From the IMG/VR virus record IMGVR_UViG_3300027752_000020, positions 1 through 55,601 of that record: DNA of 55,601 bases; one strand, written 5' to 3'. Shown piece after piece: positions 6,003-14,103 of the stretch; within the stretch, counting starts at the first letter, position 1, and the number at the start of each line of letters is the position of its first letter. Both the position numbers and the translations under genes were made by a program. The notes under the pieces are model-generated. The model was given only the letters and a program-made list of their open reading frames with translations, was not told the origin of the DNA and made no database searches. This DNA comes from a virus.

Positions 6003-6028
6003 AAAAACCCCTCGAAAGAGGGGTTTTT
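6003..6028. terminator. Bidirectional intrinsic terminator between phosphatase gene and gp23
   Basis: An 11-bp perfect stem (A5-CCCCTC / GAGGGG-T5) closes a GAAA tetraloop on the plus strand. A runs on the left and T runs on the right let it work in both directions: for the plus-strand phosphatase gene and for the minus-strand gp23 transcript. Confidence 0.9.
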
Positions 6029-6031
6029 AGT

Positions 6032-6047
6032 ATTACCCGAAGGTAAT
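6032..6047 (-). other. UUCG hairpin in the gp23 3' untranslated region
   Basis: On the minus strand ATTACC-TTCG-GGTAAT gives a 6-bp stem with a C(UUCG)G loop, the extra-stable tetraloop. It lies between the gp23 stop (6060) and the terminator, so it would sit near the 3' end of the major capsid mRNA. Confidence 0.75.
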
Positions 6048-6059
6048 GAACCGTAGTTC

Positions 6060-7367
6060 TTACAGAATGTTTGAAACAACAAATTTTCTGTAGTACTGGT
6101 TAACACCTGCAGTAGCAGACAAAGTATCTGACGGATTAGTTCCGACAAATGGATTTGCAACCATACCATATCTAGTTTTGAAACCGATTTTTGGTTGGAA
6201 TGTGTTCTCACCAACTGCACGAACCATTTGTAATGGAACGTATGGGCAGTAGAAGATACCAGCATCATACGGATTAGTTCCTCTATAACCTACAGTCAAG
6301 TAATCAACACCAGCATATGGGTCGATGTAAACTTTAACTCTTCCGTTTAGAATACCGGCAAATGTATTACCAGTGTCGTCTACGTTTAGGTTAGTTGAAA
6401 GAGCAGGAGCGTAATCTAATACACCAGCCATTGATAGTGCTGAAGCAACATCTGAAGAACATAAGATAAAGTTACCTTTTCCTCTTCTTGTTTCTTTAGC
6501 AATCTTGTTTGACTCTCTTTCGATTTGAAACAATAATCCTTTGAATTTCTCAACAGACCATCTTCCGTTAGCATCAACATCTAAGTTGAAAGTACCTGCT
6601 GAAGCTGTATCAGCTGCACCAGTTTTTGCTTGAATGTTGACACTTCTGACAACTTCACGGTTAATCTCTGCAAGAATTTCTGATGAAAGAATATTTGCAA
6701 GTTCTGATTCTGCGTCAAGACCGTGGATTGCTTTGAGGTCTTGTGCAAGTTCTAATGTGTATTCTGCTTTTAATGCTCTTGACTTGGCAGTAACAGTAGC
6801 TTTCTCAATTGAGAAACCCATTTGAGCAAAACCGTTTGAAGCTTCTACATCACCTAATGCTTCTGCTGAAGCTGTAGACATACCGTTACCAGTAGTGTCT
6901 GCATATGAAGGTGAAGAAGTATCGAATGGGTCTGAGATGTCGTTAGTTCCGACACCGTCAGCAGTTGGGTTAGCAGCTGAAGAGTATCCAGTTCTAACTT
7001 CGTCAATTCCCATTGCTTCTGATTTTGTCAATCTTGTTCCTGAAGGATAATCGTTATATCTTGCTTTCATAGCAAAGATTAATCCTGTTGGGCCAGTCAT
7101 TGGTTGAACTCCGCAAATGTCGTATGCAACGAGATTTGGCATAGCACGTCTAACTAGTGAAATCAAAATCGGATCCCAGTTAGAAACACCTGTTCCAGTA
7201 GCATTTAAAGGTGCTGCTTCTTGCAAGTTTTGCTCTTGAAGAGCTTTTTCTTGGTTCTCAAGAATAACAGCAGTAACGGCACGTTTGTAGTTGTCTTCGA
7301 TTTTTGGTAAATCGGAGTGTTCTAGAATCGGCTGCCACTTTTCTTGTAAGTTTTCTGATAAAAACAT
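6060..7367 (-). CDS. 23: Major capsid protein gp23
   Basis: A 435-aa HK97-fold major capsid precursor (T4 gp23 is 521 aa; marine T4-like forms are shorter). Recognised from the N-terminus (WQPILEHSDLPKI), the VSNWDPILISLVRRAMPNL block, GVQPMTGPTGLIFAMKARY and the C-terminal YGMVANPFVG. The prohead protease motif L-x-E occurs at LQE50 before AAPLNATG, so the mature protein probably starts near residue 51. The start has AAAGGA six bases upstream. It is transcribed with gp22 from the gp22 late promoter, or from an internal promoter I could not see, and ends in two stacked hairpins. Confidence 0.97.
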   Translation of the reverse strand: MFLSENLQEKWQPILEHSDLPKIEDNYKRAVTAVILENQEKALQEQNLQEAAPLNATGTGVSNWDPILISLVRRAMPNLVAYDICGVQPMTGPTGLIFAMKARYNDYPSGTRLTKSEAMGIDEVRTGYSSAANPTADGVGTNDISDPFDTSSPSYADTTGNGMSTASAEALGDVEASNGFAQMGFSIEKATVTAKSRALKAEYTLELAQDLKAIHGLDAESELANILSSEILAEINREVVRSVNIQAKTGAADTASAGTFNLDVDANGRWSVEKFKGLLFQIERESNKIAKETRRGKGNFILCSSDVASALSMAGVLDYAPALSTNLNVDDTGNTFAGILNGRVKVYIDPYAGVDYLTVGYRGTNPYDAGIFYCPYVPLQMVRAVGENTFQPKIGFKTRYGMVANPFVGTNPSDTLSATAGVNQYYRKFVVSNIL

Positions 7368-7392
7368 ATTTTTTCCTTTAATTTAGTAAGTA

Positions 7393-8763
7393 TTAACCTA
7401 GTGGTTTTAACTTACTTATTGCTTGTGAATACTTTGACATAGAAGGGTCAGTTTTAGCAAGAACTTCTTCTGCAGATTTCTCTACTTCGAATTCTCCTGT
7501 TCCTTCTTGTACCAAAGTTTCTTCAACTATTTTTCCACCTTCAGTAGGGAAGTACGCATTCTTAACTTCAGAAATCTTCTCAGCGAAGTCCTCTTCAGTT
7601 TTGTACTCAACACCTTCTGCAAGTGAAGATAGTTTCTCTTTTTGTGAATCAGTCAAGTCTTTCGACGCTTCTGATATCACGTTCTCTCTCTTGAGGGTTT
7701 CCAACTCTTCTGCGATGTCCATATTTCTAGAGACTTCACTGTCAAGTTTTACTTCCATCTCATCGAGACGATTTGCGAGTTCATCAATCACTGAATACTT
7801 ATCTTCAGGAACGTCAACATAATGTTCTACGAACAATGTTTTCAATCCTTCAATGAAATTTTCAGTCATTTCTGACCTCAATCCTCTTTCGATTGCAAGT
7901 TCATTCTCTTTGACCCACTCTTCAGCGGTGTAAGATAAGTACTTGTCTACGGCTTCTGCAAGGTCACCCTTAACAGTCGCAACAGTGGACTTTAGTTCTT
8001 CTTGATACTGAGCATCAAGAGATTCTTTAACTTCAGCAACTTTAGAAGTTACTGCAGCTTTGAATATTGTTTTGGCTTTTTCGGCATTTTCATCTGATAG
8101 GTCTAATGCTTCTGAGATTGCTGATAGGTCGTCATCTATTTCAATTTCAACAAGAGAAGACTCTAGGTCTGCAGTTAACTCTTCCTCAACGGACTCTGAC
8201 TTAACTTCTTCCTCTTTATCTTCTTTACCTTTCATTTTAGCATAGGCTTCTGCAACATCTTCTTCAGACATTGATTTTAATGATTCTACCACTTTTCTAG
8301 CAACTTCTGCTTTAGTCAAACTTTCGTCAACCTCTTCTTCTGATACTGTTCCCAGTACAGTTGAGATTTCTTCCTTAGTCATTTCCTTCATATTGTTGAC
8401 GATAGCTTTGATAGATTCCATTTTTGAAGACTTTACTTCGTCTTTTTTAGACTCTGATTCATCTTCTGAAACTTTCTTCAGTTTTGGTTGAGCATCACCT
8501 TTTCCAGCATTCTTTTGTTGTGCATCACCCTTTACGGCTGGGACACTTTCTGCTTTCTTTTGAGCTGCAACTGCTTTGTCAACAGGATTTTCTTCAGGTT
8601 TGACGACTTCAACATTACCTTGACCAATAGTCTCAGCATCTGATGAACCTTGTTTGACGGGTTTTGCGTCACCTTTTTCTGACTTAGAATCAGGTTGAAC
8701 ACCCTCTTCCATAGTCTCAACAACTTCTTCAGTTGTGTTTAGGTTATTTTCTAACTCTGTCAT
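7393..8763 (-). CDS. 22: Prohead core scaffold gp22
   Basis: A 456-aa, highly charged, Glu/Lys/Ser-rich, mostly helical protein directly upstream of gp23, as in all T4-like phages. It is longer than T4 gp22 (269 aa), with a low-complexity N-terminus containing repeated KGDA motifs (EKGDAKPV, VKGDAQQK, GKGDAQPK). The C-terminal half (LTKAEVARKVVESLKSM; EETLVQEGTGEFEVE) carries several L/I-x-E sites for the prohead protease that would destroy the scaffold during maturation. It has a perfect late promoter and AGGAGA upstream of the ATG. Confidence 0.93.
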   Translation of the reverse strand: MTELENNLNTTEEVVETMEEGVQPDSKSEKGDAKPVKQGSSDAETIGQGNVEVVKPEENPVDKAVAAQKKAESVPAVKGDAQQKNAGKGDAQPKLKKVSEDESESKKDEVKSSKMESIKAIVNNMKEMTKEEISTVLGTVSEEEVDESLTKAEVARKVVESLKSMSEEDVAEAYAKMKGKEDKEEEVKSESVEEELTADLESSLVEIEIDDDLSAISEALDLSDENAEKAKTIFKAAVTSKVAEVKESLDAQYQEELKSTVATVKGDLAEAVDKYLSYTAEEWVKENELAIERGLRSEMTENFIEGLKTLFVEHYVDVPEDKYSVIDELANRLDEMEVKLDSEVSRNMDIAEELETLKRENVISEASKDLTDSQKEKLSSLAEGVEYKTEEDFAEKISEVKNAYFPTEGGKIVEETLVQEGTGEFEVEKSAEEVLAKTDPSMSKYSQAISKLKPLG

Positions 8764-8791
8764 GTTTTTCTCCTGTTTGAGTTTACTTATT

Positions 8792-8799
8792 TATTTATA
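8792..8799 (-). promoter_or_regulatory. T4-type late promoter of gp22/gp23
   Basis: TATAAATA in a run of AT bases just after the gp21 stop (8802). The leader holds an AGGAGA Shine-Dalgarno before the gp22 ATG at 8763. Confidence 0.85.
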
Positions 8800-8801
8800 T
8801 A

Positions 8802-9455
8802 TTAAAGGTTTTCAACGAACCTTTTCCATAGATTTAACTTAGTTTCTTCTAAGTTATTTAGTCGTGCAGACTTTAGGGTTTTTTGGAAGTCTTCTGCTTG
8901 TATAGCAGTTAACACTCCATTTTTACCCATAATCCACTCAACCCCTTCCATTATTCCTTCGACAAATGCTTCAGGAGCTGATGGGTCTGCAACGATGTCA
9001 CCTGCGGTGGCAAGTTGAAAATCGTCTTTGACATATTGTGCATTACCTTTTTGTTCTAGTGAACCTAGACCTCTAGATGATACACCCAATTTCGCACCAT
9101 CATCGATTAGATTTCTTACAATCTGACCGTTGGGGGTACTTAAAATTTTTGCTTTACCAACATAGTTTGACCCTTCTAGAGTCAATGATTGGATAAGATG
9201 TGATACTTTATCGAGATTGATGGTTGGCCCTTCAGGGTGTCCCAACTCACCGAATGCACGGCTTTTCTCAACGAACTCTTTGACGTAACGACCTACTTCT
9301 TTCTCCATAATTTCTTTTGGATAGACTCTACCATTACGGTTTTTAATGTCCGCTTGCATGAAGATACCTTCAATAAAGTAGTCCTTCTTACCGTCCTCTT
9401 TAGACTCGGTAATTATAGGTGTTATATTTTCGTTAAACTCTGCTATTAATTTCAT
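8802..9455 (-). CDS. 21: Prohead protease gp21
   Basis: A 217-aa serine protease of the T4 prohead type (peptidase U9/S78-like fold). The catalytic histidine is H73 in ELGHPEGP and the serine lies in GVSSRGLGS (S126/S127), matching the order and spacing in T4 gp21. The N-terminal YFIEGIFMQADIKNRNGRVY block is typical. It cleaves scaffold and capsid proteins after L/I-x-E and then degrades itself. Its start overlaps the gp68-position gene by 23 nt. Confidence 0.95.
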   Translation of the reverse strand: MKLIAEFNENITPIITESKEDGKKDYFIEGIFMQADIKNRNGRVYPKEIMEKEVGRYVKEFVEKSRAFGELGHPEGPTINLDKVSHLIQSLTLEGSNYVGKAKILSTPNGQIVRNLIDDGAKLGVSSRGLGSLEQKGNAQYVKDDFQLATAGDIVADPSAPEAFVEGIMEGVEWIMGKNGVLTAIQAEDFQKTLKSARLNNLEETKLNLWKRFVENL

Positions 9456-9744
9456 TGATAATTTCCTCGATTGTTACTTCTTGCATATCTGAAGACGACA
9501 TTAGAGTTCTAATATCTTTCATCTCCTTCTCTGCACTCTTCAAATCTTTGTAAGGTTCGTCTCCACTGAACAAATTACCATCTATATACACATCAACCTT
9601 ACCTTGTTTATTCTGTGCATATACTAAATCCGCATTACGACTACCAACTTTAATCTTGTCGGTCTTGAGTTCTTTAGACCCACTAGGTAACTTAAAAGAT
9701 TTAGCTTCTCTAAGTTCTTTTTGCATTACCTTAAAACTTTTCAT
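9433..9744 (-). CDS. Small basic protein at the gp68 (prohead core) position
   Basis: A 103-aa Lys-rich protein (MKSFKVMQKELREAKSFKLP) encoded between the gp67-like ORF and gp21, where T4 carries gp68, a minor prohead core protein of 141 aa. I see no clear sequence match to T4 gp68, so the assignment is by position and composition (charged, partly helical C-terminus EVTIEEIINEINSRV). It follows the gp67-like stop with no spacing. Confidence 0.6.
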   Translation of the reverse strand: MKSFKVMQKELREAKSFKLPSGSKELKTDKIKVGSRNADLVYAQNKQGKVDVYIDGNLFSGDEPYKDLKSAEKEMKDIRTLMSSSDMQEVTIEEIINEINSRV

Positions 9745-9921
9745 TTACACTCCAGTGTGTTCTTCAGGATTGGACATCCAATCCACTTGCAGTTCTACTC
9801 TCTTCATGTCTACTACTTCTGCAGCTTTCTCTTTAACACCATCAAAGATTTGTTGTTTTGCAACATCCAATTTACCATCTTCAATACTATTAACTATATC
9901 TTTTGCGATTTCACTTACCAT
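9745..9921 (-). CDS. 67: gp67-like prohead core protein, 58 aa
   Basis: A short ORF that fills the gap between gp20 and the gp68-position gene. ATG at 9921 overlaps the gp20 stop by one base; TAA is at 9745-9747, directly before the next ATG. The product starts MVSEIAKDIVNSIEDGKL, continues with a charged helix (FDGVKEKAAEVVDMKRVEL) and ends in NPEEHTGV. The pattern (short helix, G/D-L-x-x-A, K-rich helix) resembles the N-terminal half of T4 gp67, an 80-aa prohead core protein found in the same place. Tight coupling on both sides and the conserved position make it a real gene. Confidence 0.8.
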   Translation of the reverse strand: MVSEIAKDIVNSIEDGKLDVAKQQIFDGVKEKAAEVVDMKRVELQVDWMSNPEEHTGV

Positions 9922-11483
9922 TATTTGTTCTCTCCATTATCATTTGAATCGTGGAAACCATCTCCACTATCATCGTTTTCACCTGCATCATTGTCTGCTT
10001 TTATTTGAGCATCCATTTGTGCAATTTCATCTTCAGTCTGTCTTAGTATATATTTTCTAACATACTCTTTACTGAAGTACTGACCAACATACTCTGATGC
10101 AGTCTGTAATGTATCCAATCTCTCTTTCAGTATTTCTTGGTCTTTCAACTCTGTAAAGTGATTGTCCGTTGCAAAATCATACTGTATAAAATCCTTAACC
10201 TTATCGAATTCTTCTGCAGAAACAATCTCCTTAAGGATTAATTGTGTTCTCAGAATGTCTGTAAAGACCCTTGCAAACTTCTTCTGAAGTCTGTTAGTAA
10301 ACTTATTAAACTTAAGTTCATCTCTATTAATCTCTGAAGACCTACCCATGTTGAAACCATTATCTGATTCCATCCTAGAGGCTGGTACATTAAGAGACTG
10401 ATATAGTTTCTTCTTAAAGTATTCTATATCGTCTATCTCTGAAAGATTTTGTCCGCCGGGCAGAGTTTCAATCTCTGTTCCTCTTCCACCCTCTCTTCTT
10501 GGTAACCAAAAATCTTCCAACATTGACATATGTTTTCTATCATCTTTAATCTCACCTGTATCTGCATTGTAAATAAGTTTGTTTTTATACTTATTCATTA
10601 CATCTGCAAGGTACTGTTCAGCTTTCGCTTTTGGTAGATTACCTACGTCAATATAAAATATTCTTCTTTCAGGAGCTCTTGATATTCTGTAAATAACAAG
10701 TGCATCTTCCATCATTGACAACTGGTTAGAAGTCTTTAATGCTTTATGCAAGTATCCTATAACTACATTCTTAGTGTAGTCTAATAGTCCTGAAGTTGTA
10801 TAAGTAACAGCTTCGGGTGCTATTCTGACAGTGTTACCTTCTGCGGCACCACCATCTTGAAATCCTTTATCATTAAATAGGAAGAACTCTTCTACCTTAG
10901 TAATGATATCTACATTAGTTTTTGGGTCTTTTTTCTTGTCAACATTTCTTATTTTCTTAATTCTAAGAGGGTCAACATTTCTTAAATCCACAATACCTAA
11001 TTTTGGTCGTTTTCCGTCCACGACTTTATGGAAGTAGATTCTTCCATCAACGTACCATTTTCTGAATAATTCATGAGAGTTCTGATTGAACTTCATCATA
11101 GATAAGATGTGGTAAAACTCGTCACCCATCTTCTGTTTGATTCCACTAGAGAGTTTTACATCTCTAAGGTCAAGTGACACTATCTTATCTGAACTATCCG
11201 CTGTGATACATTCATTAACTATATCTTCGATAGCAGAGTCACACTCGGGTATAAGTGATATCTCACGATATCTTGATATGAGGGTGGACTCATTCTTGAT
11301 TCCACCTTCCATATCTACATAGGAACCATAAGCTCCACCCGAGATAAATCCACCCTGTTGTGTTTGAATGACGGGGGTACCGTCATCCTCAACTGGTGGT
11401 ACAAAAGATTTGTTAGCAATTAACGCATCTGTTTGTCTTAGTTCATCCTTTTTACGGGATATTTCAAATCCGAATATTTCCAT
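9921..11483 (-). CDS. 20: Portal vertex protein gp20
   Basis: A 520-aa portal protein (T4 gp20 is 524 aa). Recognised from the N-terminus MEIFGFEISRKKDE, GGAYGSYVDMEGGIK, ISLIPECDSAIEDIVNE, the RIFYIDVGNLPKAKAEQYL block and the ASRMESDNGFNMGRSSEINR region used in marine phage gp20 surveys. It forms the dodecameric DNA entry ring and nucleates the prohead. The C-terminus is acidic (NDDSGDGFHDSNDNGEN). A late box lies exactly five bases before the ATG, with no room for a Shine-Dalgarno, so this promoter would give a leaderless mRNA. Confidence 0.97.
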   Translation of the reverse strand: MEIFGFEISRKKDELRQTDALIANKSFVPPVEDDGTPVIQTQQGGFISGGAYGSYVDMEGGIKNESTLISRYREISLIPECDSAIEDIVNECITADSSDKIVSLDLRDVKLSSGIKQKMGDEFYHILSMMKFNQNSHELFRKWYVDGRIYFHKVVDGKRPKLGIVDLRNVDPLRIKKIRNVDKKKDPKTNVDIITKVEEFFLFNDKGFQDGGAAEGNTVRIAPEAVTYTTSGLLDYTKNVVIGYLHKALKTSNQLSMMEDALVIYRISRAPERRIFYIDVGNLPKAKAEQYLADVMNKYKNKLIYNADTGEIKDDRKHMSMLEDFWLPRREGGRGTEIETLPGGQNLSEIDDIEYFKKKLYQSLNVPASRMESDNGFNMGRSSEINRDELKFNKFTNRLQKKFARVFTDILRTQLILKEIVSAEEFDKVKDFIQYDFATDNHFTELKDQEILKERLDTLQTASEYVGQYFSKEYVRKYILRQTEDEIAQMDAQIKADNDAGENDDSGDGFHDSNDNGENK

Positions 11484-11488
11484 AACTA

Positions 11489-11496
11489 TATTTATA
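11489..11496 (-). promoter_or_regulatory. T4-type late promoter of gp20, leaderless arrangement
   Basis: TATAAATA, then TAGTT, then ATGG. The predicted late start is the A of the gp20 start codon. It stands in the gap after the gp19 stop (11531). Confidence 0.85.
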
Positions 11497-11530
11497 ACAC
11501 CTTGCTGGTGGTATTTTTCACTTTAGAGTC

Positions 11531-12028
11531 TTAAATCACTCTTTCCCAGTGAGAGAATTCAAACGTAACATCGAACTTTTCTAGTTCGTTTTCAGTACCA
11601 TAGTCCAATGCAATTGAACCAATTTCTGAAGGAAACATGTTGAAGAATTCGTATCTCGCTAGGACTGAGTCATCTTTGTGTAATTGTTCTACAAACGCAC
11701 GAGACAATAGGTAATCAGTAGTTGTTGAACCGATTCCACTGTCTAGTTGTTGAATCTCTTCTTGCCACGCTTCTAAGGCGTTTCTAGCAGAGAATTCTAC
11801 GTCATTGAGAATAGATACTGTCCAAGGTGCAAAACTTCTATCTCCTGCAAGTTTGAGGTTATGACCTCTAAAAGGTTGTGTAATCACACCTAGTGTTCCA
11901 GCAGGAATTTGAGCTGCATTACACAGAAATTCTATTTTCTCACCAGCACGAGGTAAGTATACTCTAAATCGGTTGGCACGAGGGCCGCCTCCGACTAATT
12001 GTGCTTTAAATTGGTCTATTGTTGCCAT
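11531..12028 (-). CDS. 19: Tail tube protein gp19
   Basis: A 165-aa protein (T4 gp19 is 163 aa) directly downstream of the sheath gene. It has the tube-protein pattern: GPRANRFRVYLPRAG, KIEFLCNAAQIPAGTLG, the LKLAGDRSFAPWTVSIL strand and a C-terminal EKFDVTFEFSHWERV. It stacks in hexameric rings to form the inner tail tube. The gene follows gp18 by 12 bases with a Shine-Dalgarno (AGGAG), so the two are expressed together. Confidence 0.95.
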   Translation of the reverse strand: MATIDQFKAQLVGGGPRANRFRVYLPRAGEKIEFLCNAAQIPAGTLGVITQPFRGHNLKLAGDRSFAPWTVSILNDVEFSARNALEAWQEEIQQLDSGIGSTTTDYLLSRAFVEQLHKDDSVLARYEFFNMFPSEIGSIALDYGTENELEKFDVTFEFSHWERVI

Positions 12029-12040
12029 TTATTACTCCTG

Positions 12041-14044
12041 TTAAATTGCACCGTAAATTTCTTCAAACTGAACACCGCTTCTAGCAGCAACAAAGTTTAA
12101 AGTAATATAATTAATTGAACGAGCAGGTTTAACGAATATTGAACATACAAATTCGTTTCTGTCAATAACTGTATCAGTATTGTTTGTTTCATCACATACC
12201 ACTGAGTAATCAATAACACCGTTTCTATTCTTTACATCTCTCAAGAATGGTTCTACTGAACTTCTGAATTGAGCACGAGTAAAAGCATCGTTGAATTCAA
12301 ATAACTGAGCTTTAGCTGCAGTTGCGATTGCTTTTTCTAAGACGATGAATAATCTTCTTACATTGATTCTATCGAATGCAGAAGGTGATGTTAATGCAGT
12401 TTTATCTCCAAATAACACTGTTCCTTGACCTGCAAATGTAACCACTGGGTTAACTCTTGCACGATATAGGTCATCTCTAGATGATTGTGACGGATTGAAT
12501 GCAAGTTTAGTTACTCCTAGATACTGTCCTCTAGAGAATCCTGCAGGTGAATACCATGCATCTCTAAGAACATCTGACCTAGCAGATAAACCAGCAGTGT
12601 GACCGTTAGCAGGCACCCAACAATATTTGTCGTTGTGTCTGTCATAAATGTATACCCAACCCGAATCAATTACTGCATACGAAGATGAAGTAGCTGTATC
12701 TGCAGTTGTTTTAACATTAGATGATTGTGTTGACTCTGAAGTAACACCAACAACATCTGCACGTCTAGGTGAAATGTATGCAATACAGTCTTTTCTACTT
12801 TCTGTAAGTAGAATCGCTTGATTGGTTAAAGTTGTCCAGTCTGTAAGAAGGTCTTGAATCACTCCACTACCGTTATCAGTTCTTGAAGAACCTACGATTA
12901 GGAATGAAATGTCTACTGTTTCTGAATCTGCAAAGAATGTTGTCCATGCAGCTGTCTTTTGAGCTGCAGTTGTGTGGTTACCATTGTTTCCACCACTTAG
13001 TGAACTATTCTCAGGTAGAGAAGGTCTTCCAAATGCAGTACCGATTGAAACAGCAAGTGTTCTGTGTTCTGATGCAGTTGTCAACATTGTAGTTGCATGA
13101 CCCGACCAGTATACATACTCAGATTTGGATTCAATTACATTTCTGTAATAGTTACTTGTACCATCAGCACCTTTTCCATCTGAAGCAAGTGATACGAAAC
13201 CATATGTTTCTAACACTGTGTTTGCAACACCACTGAAAAGTCCGTCTTCATCTACCACAACAACATGAATTTCATCATTTGTTGTTCCAGCTGCAGTTGC
13301 AACTGCTGATGTTTCAGGTTTTTTGTCAAAGTAGGAATGGAATTCCCAATATCTGTTAATGTTAACTGCACTTCCTGAACCATCTACTGCAGTCGTAAGA
13401 CCAGTACCAGCAGGTTGTCCTAGTGCTTCAATTGTAAGTGTAGTTCCCGCAGCTGCAGTAACTCTATATTGTGTGTTGTGTCCGTCAAATGTGATAATAT
13501 CTCTAACTAAAAATAGTGTACCTGCATTCGTAACACCCGTAATGGATGTTGAACCAGCTGATAAATCTCCAGTTGTATTACCCTGATTATCTTTGTAGTA
13601 GGCATCTGCAGAACCACATACTGATACTTTAAGTGAATTACCTAATGCACCTGCATATTTTGATGTCCACTTACCAACTGTTCCGTTTTGTGAACCGTCT
13701 CTGTAAGTAGATACATATTCTGAACCATTTTTGATGATTGATGATGCGTGTGCGGCAGCGTTTGCAGAACTAAGTGATGTAGACGAAGGTCTTACCACTC
13801 TTAGTGAAGAACCATATCTTAAAAATCCTTCTGCAGTGTACCAGTCTTCGGCACCTATATCTGTGTTTGAAGGTTTACCGAATGTCTGTTCTAATTTTGA
13901 TGAACCGCTAACTGTTACTACTTCATCAACAGGGCCCCATTGAAATGAACCTGCAAAAGCACCTGTTGTACTTGATACTGCAGGAACAACATTTGTTAGG
14001 TCTATCTCTTTGACCTGAACGCCTGGTGAAACTTGAAATGTCAT
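12041..14044 (-). CDS. 18: Contractile tail sheath protein gp18
   Basis: A 667-aa sheath protein (T4 gp18 is 659 aa). The N-terminus VSPGVQVKEIDLTNVVPAVS and the C-terminal domain (RDDLYRARVNPVVTFAGQGT; RLFIVLEKAIATAAKAQLFE; ARSGVQFEEIYGAI) are characteristic of gp18. The middle, about residues 100-330, is Gly/Thr/Ser-rich and more variable, corresponding to the outward-facing domains. AGGAGAAAAAG lies before the ATG, and the gene has its own late promoter at 14084-14091. Confidence 0.97.
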   Translation of the reverse strand: MTFQVSPGVQVKEIDLTNVVPAVSSTTGAFAGSFQWGPVDEVVTVSGSSKLEQTFGKPSNTDIGAEDWYTAEGFLRYGSSLRVVRPSSTSLSSANAAAHASSIIKNGSEYVSTYRDGSQNGTVGKWTSKYAGALGNSLKVSVCGSADAYYKDNQGNTTGDLSAGSTSITGVTNAGTLFLVRDIITFDGHNTQYRVTAAAGTTLTIEALGQPAGTGLTTAVDGSGSAVNINRYWEFHSYFDKKPETSAVATAAGTTNDEIHVVVVDEDGLFSGVANTVLETYGFVSLASDGKGADGTSNYYRNVIESKSEYVYWSGHATTMLTTASEHRTLAVSIGTAFGRPSLPENSSLSGGNNGNHTTAAQKTAAWTTFFADSETVDISFLIVGSSRTDNGSGVIQDLLTDWTTLTNQAILLTESRKDCIAYISPRRADVVGVTSESTQSSNVKTTADTATSSSYAVIDSGWVYIYDRHNDKYCWVPANGHTAGLSARSDVLRDAWYSPAGFSRGQYLGVTKLAFNPSQSSRDDLYRARVNPVVTFAGQGTVLFGDKTALTSPSAFDRINVRRLFIVLEKAIATAAKAQLFEFNDAFTRAQFRSSVEPFLRDVKNRNGVIDYSVVCDETNNTDTVIDRNEFVCSIFVKPARSINYITLNFVAARSGVQFEEIYGAI

Positions 14045-14083
14045 ACTTTTTCTCCTGTTTATGAAAAGAGTTGTTTACTAGTT

Positions 14084-14091
14084 TATTTATA
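14084..14091 (-). promoter_or_regulatory. T4-type late promoter of gp18/gp19
   Basis: TATAAATA in the gap between the gp17 stop (14104) and gp18. The 40-base leader ends with an AGGAGA Shine-Dalgarno. Confidence 0.85.
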
Positions 14092-14103
14092 ACTTTTTTT
14101 ACC

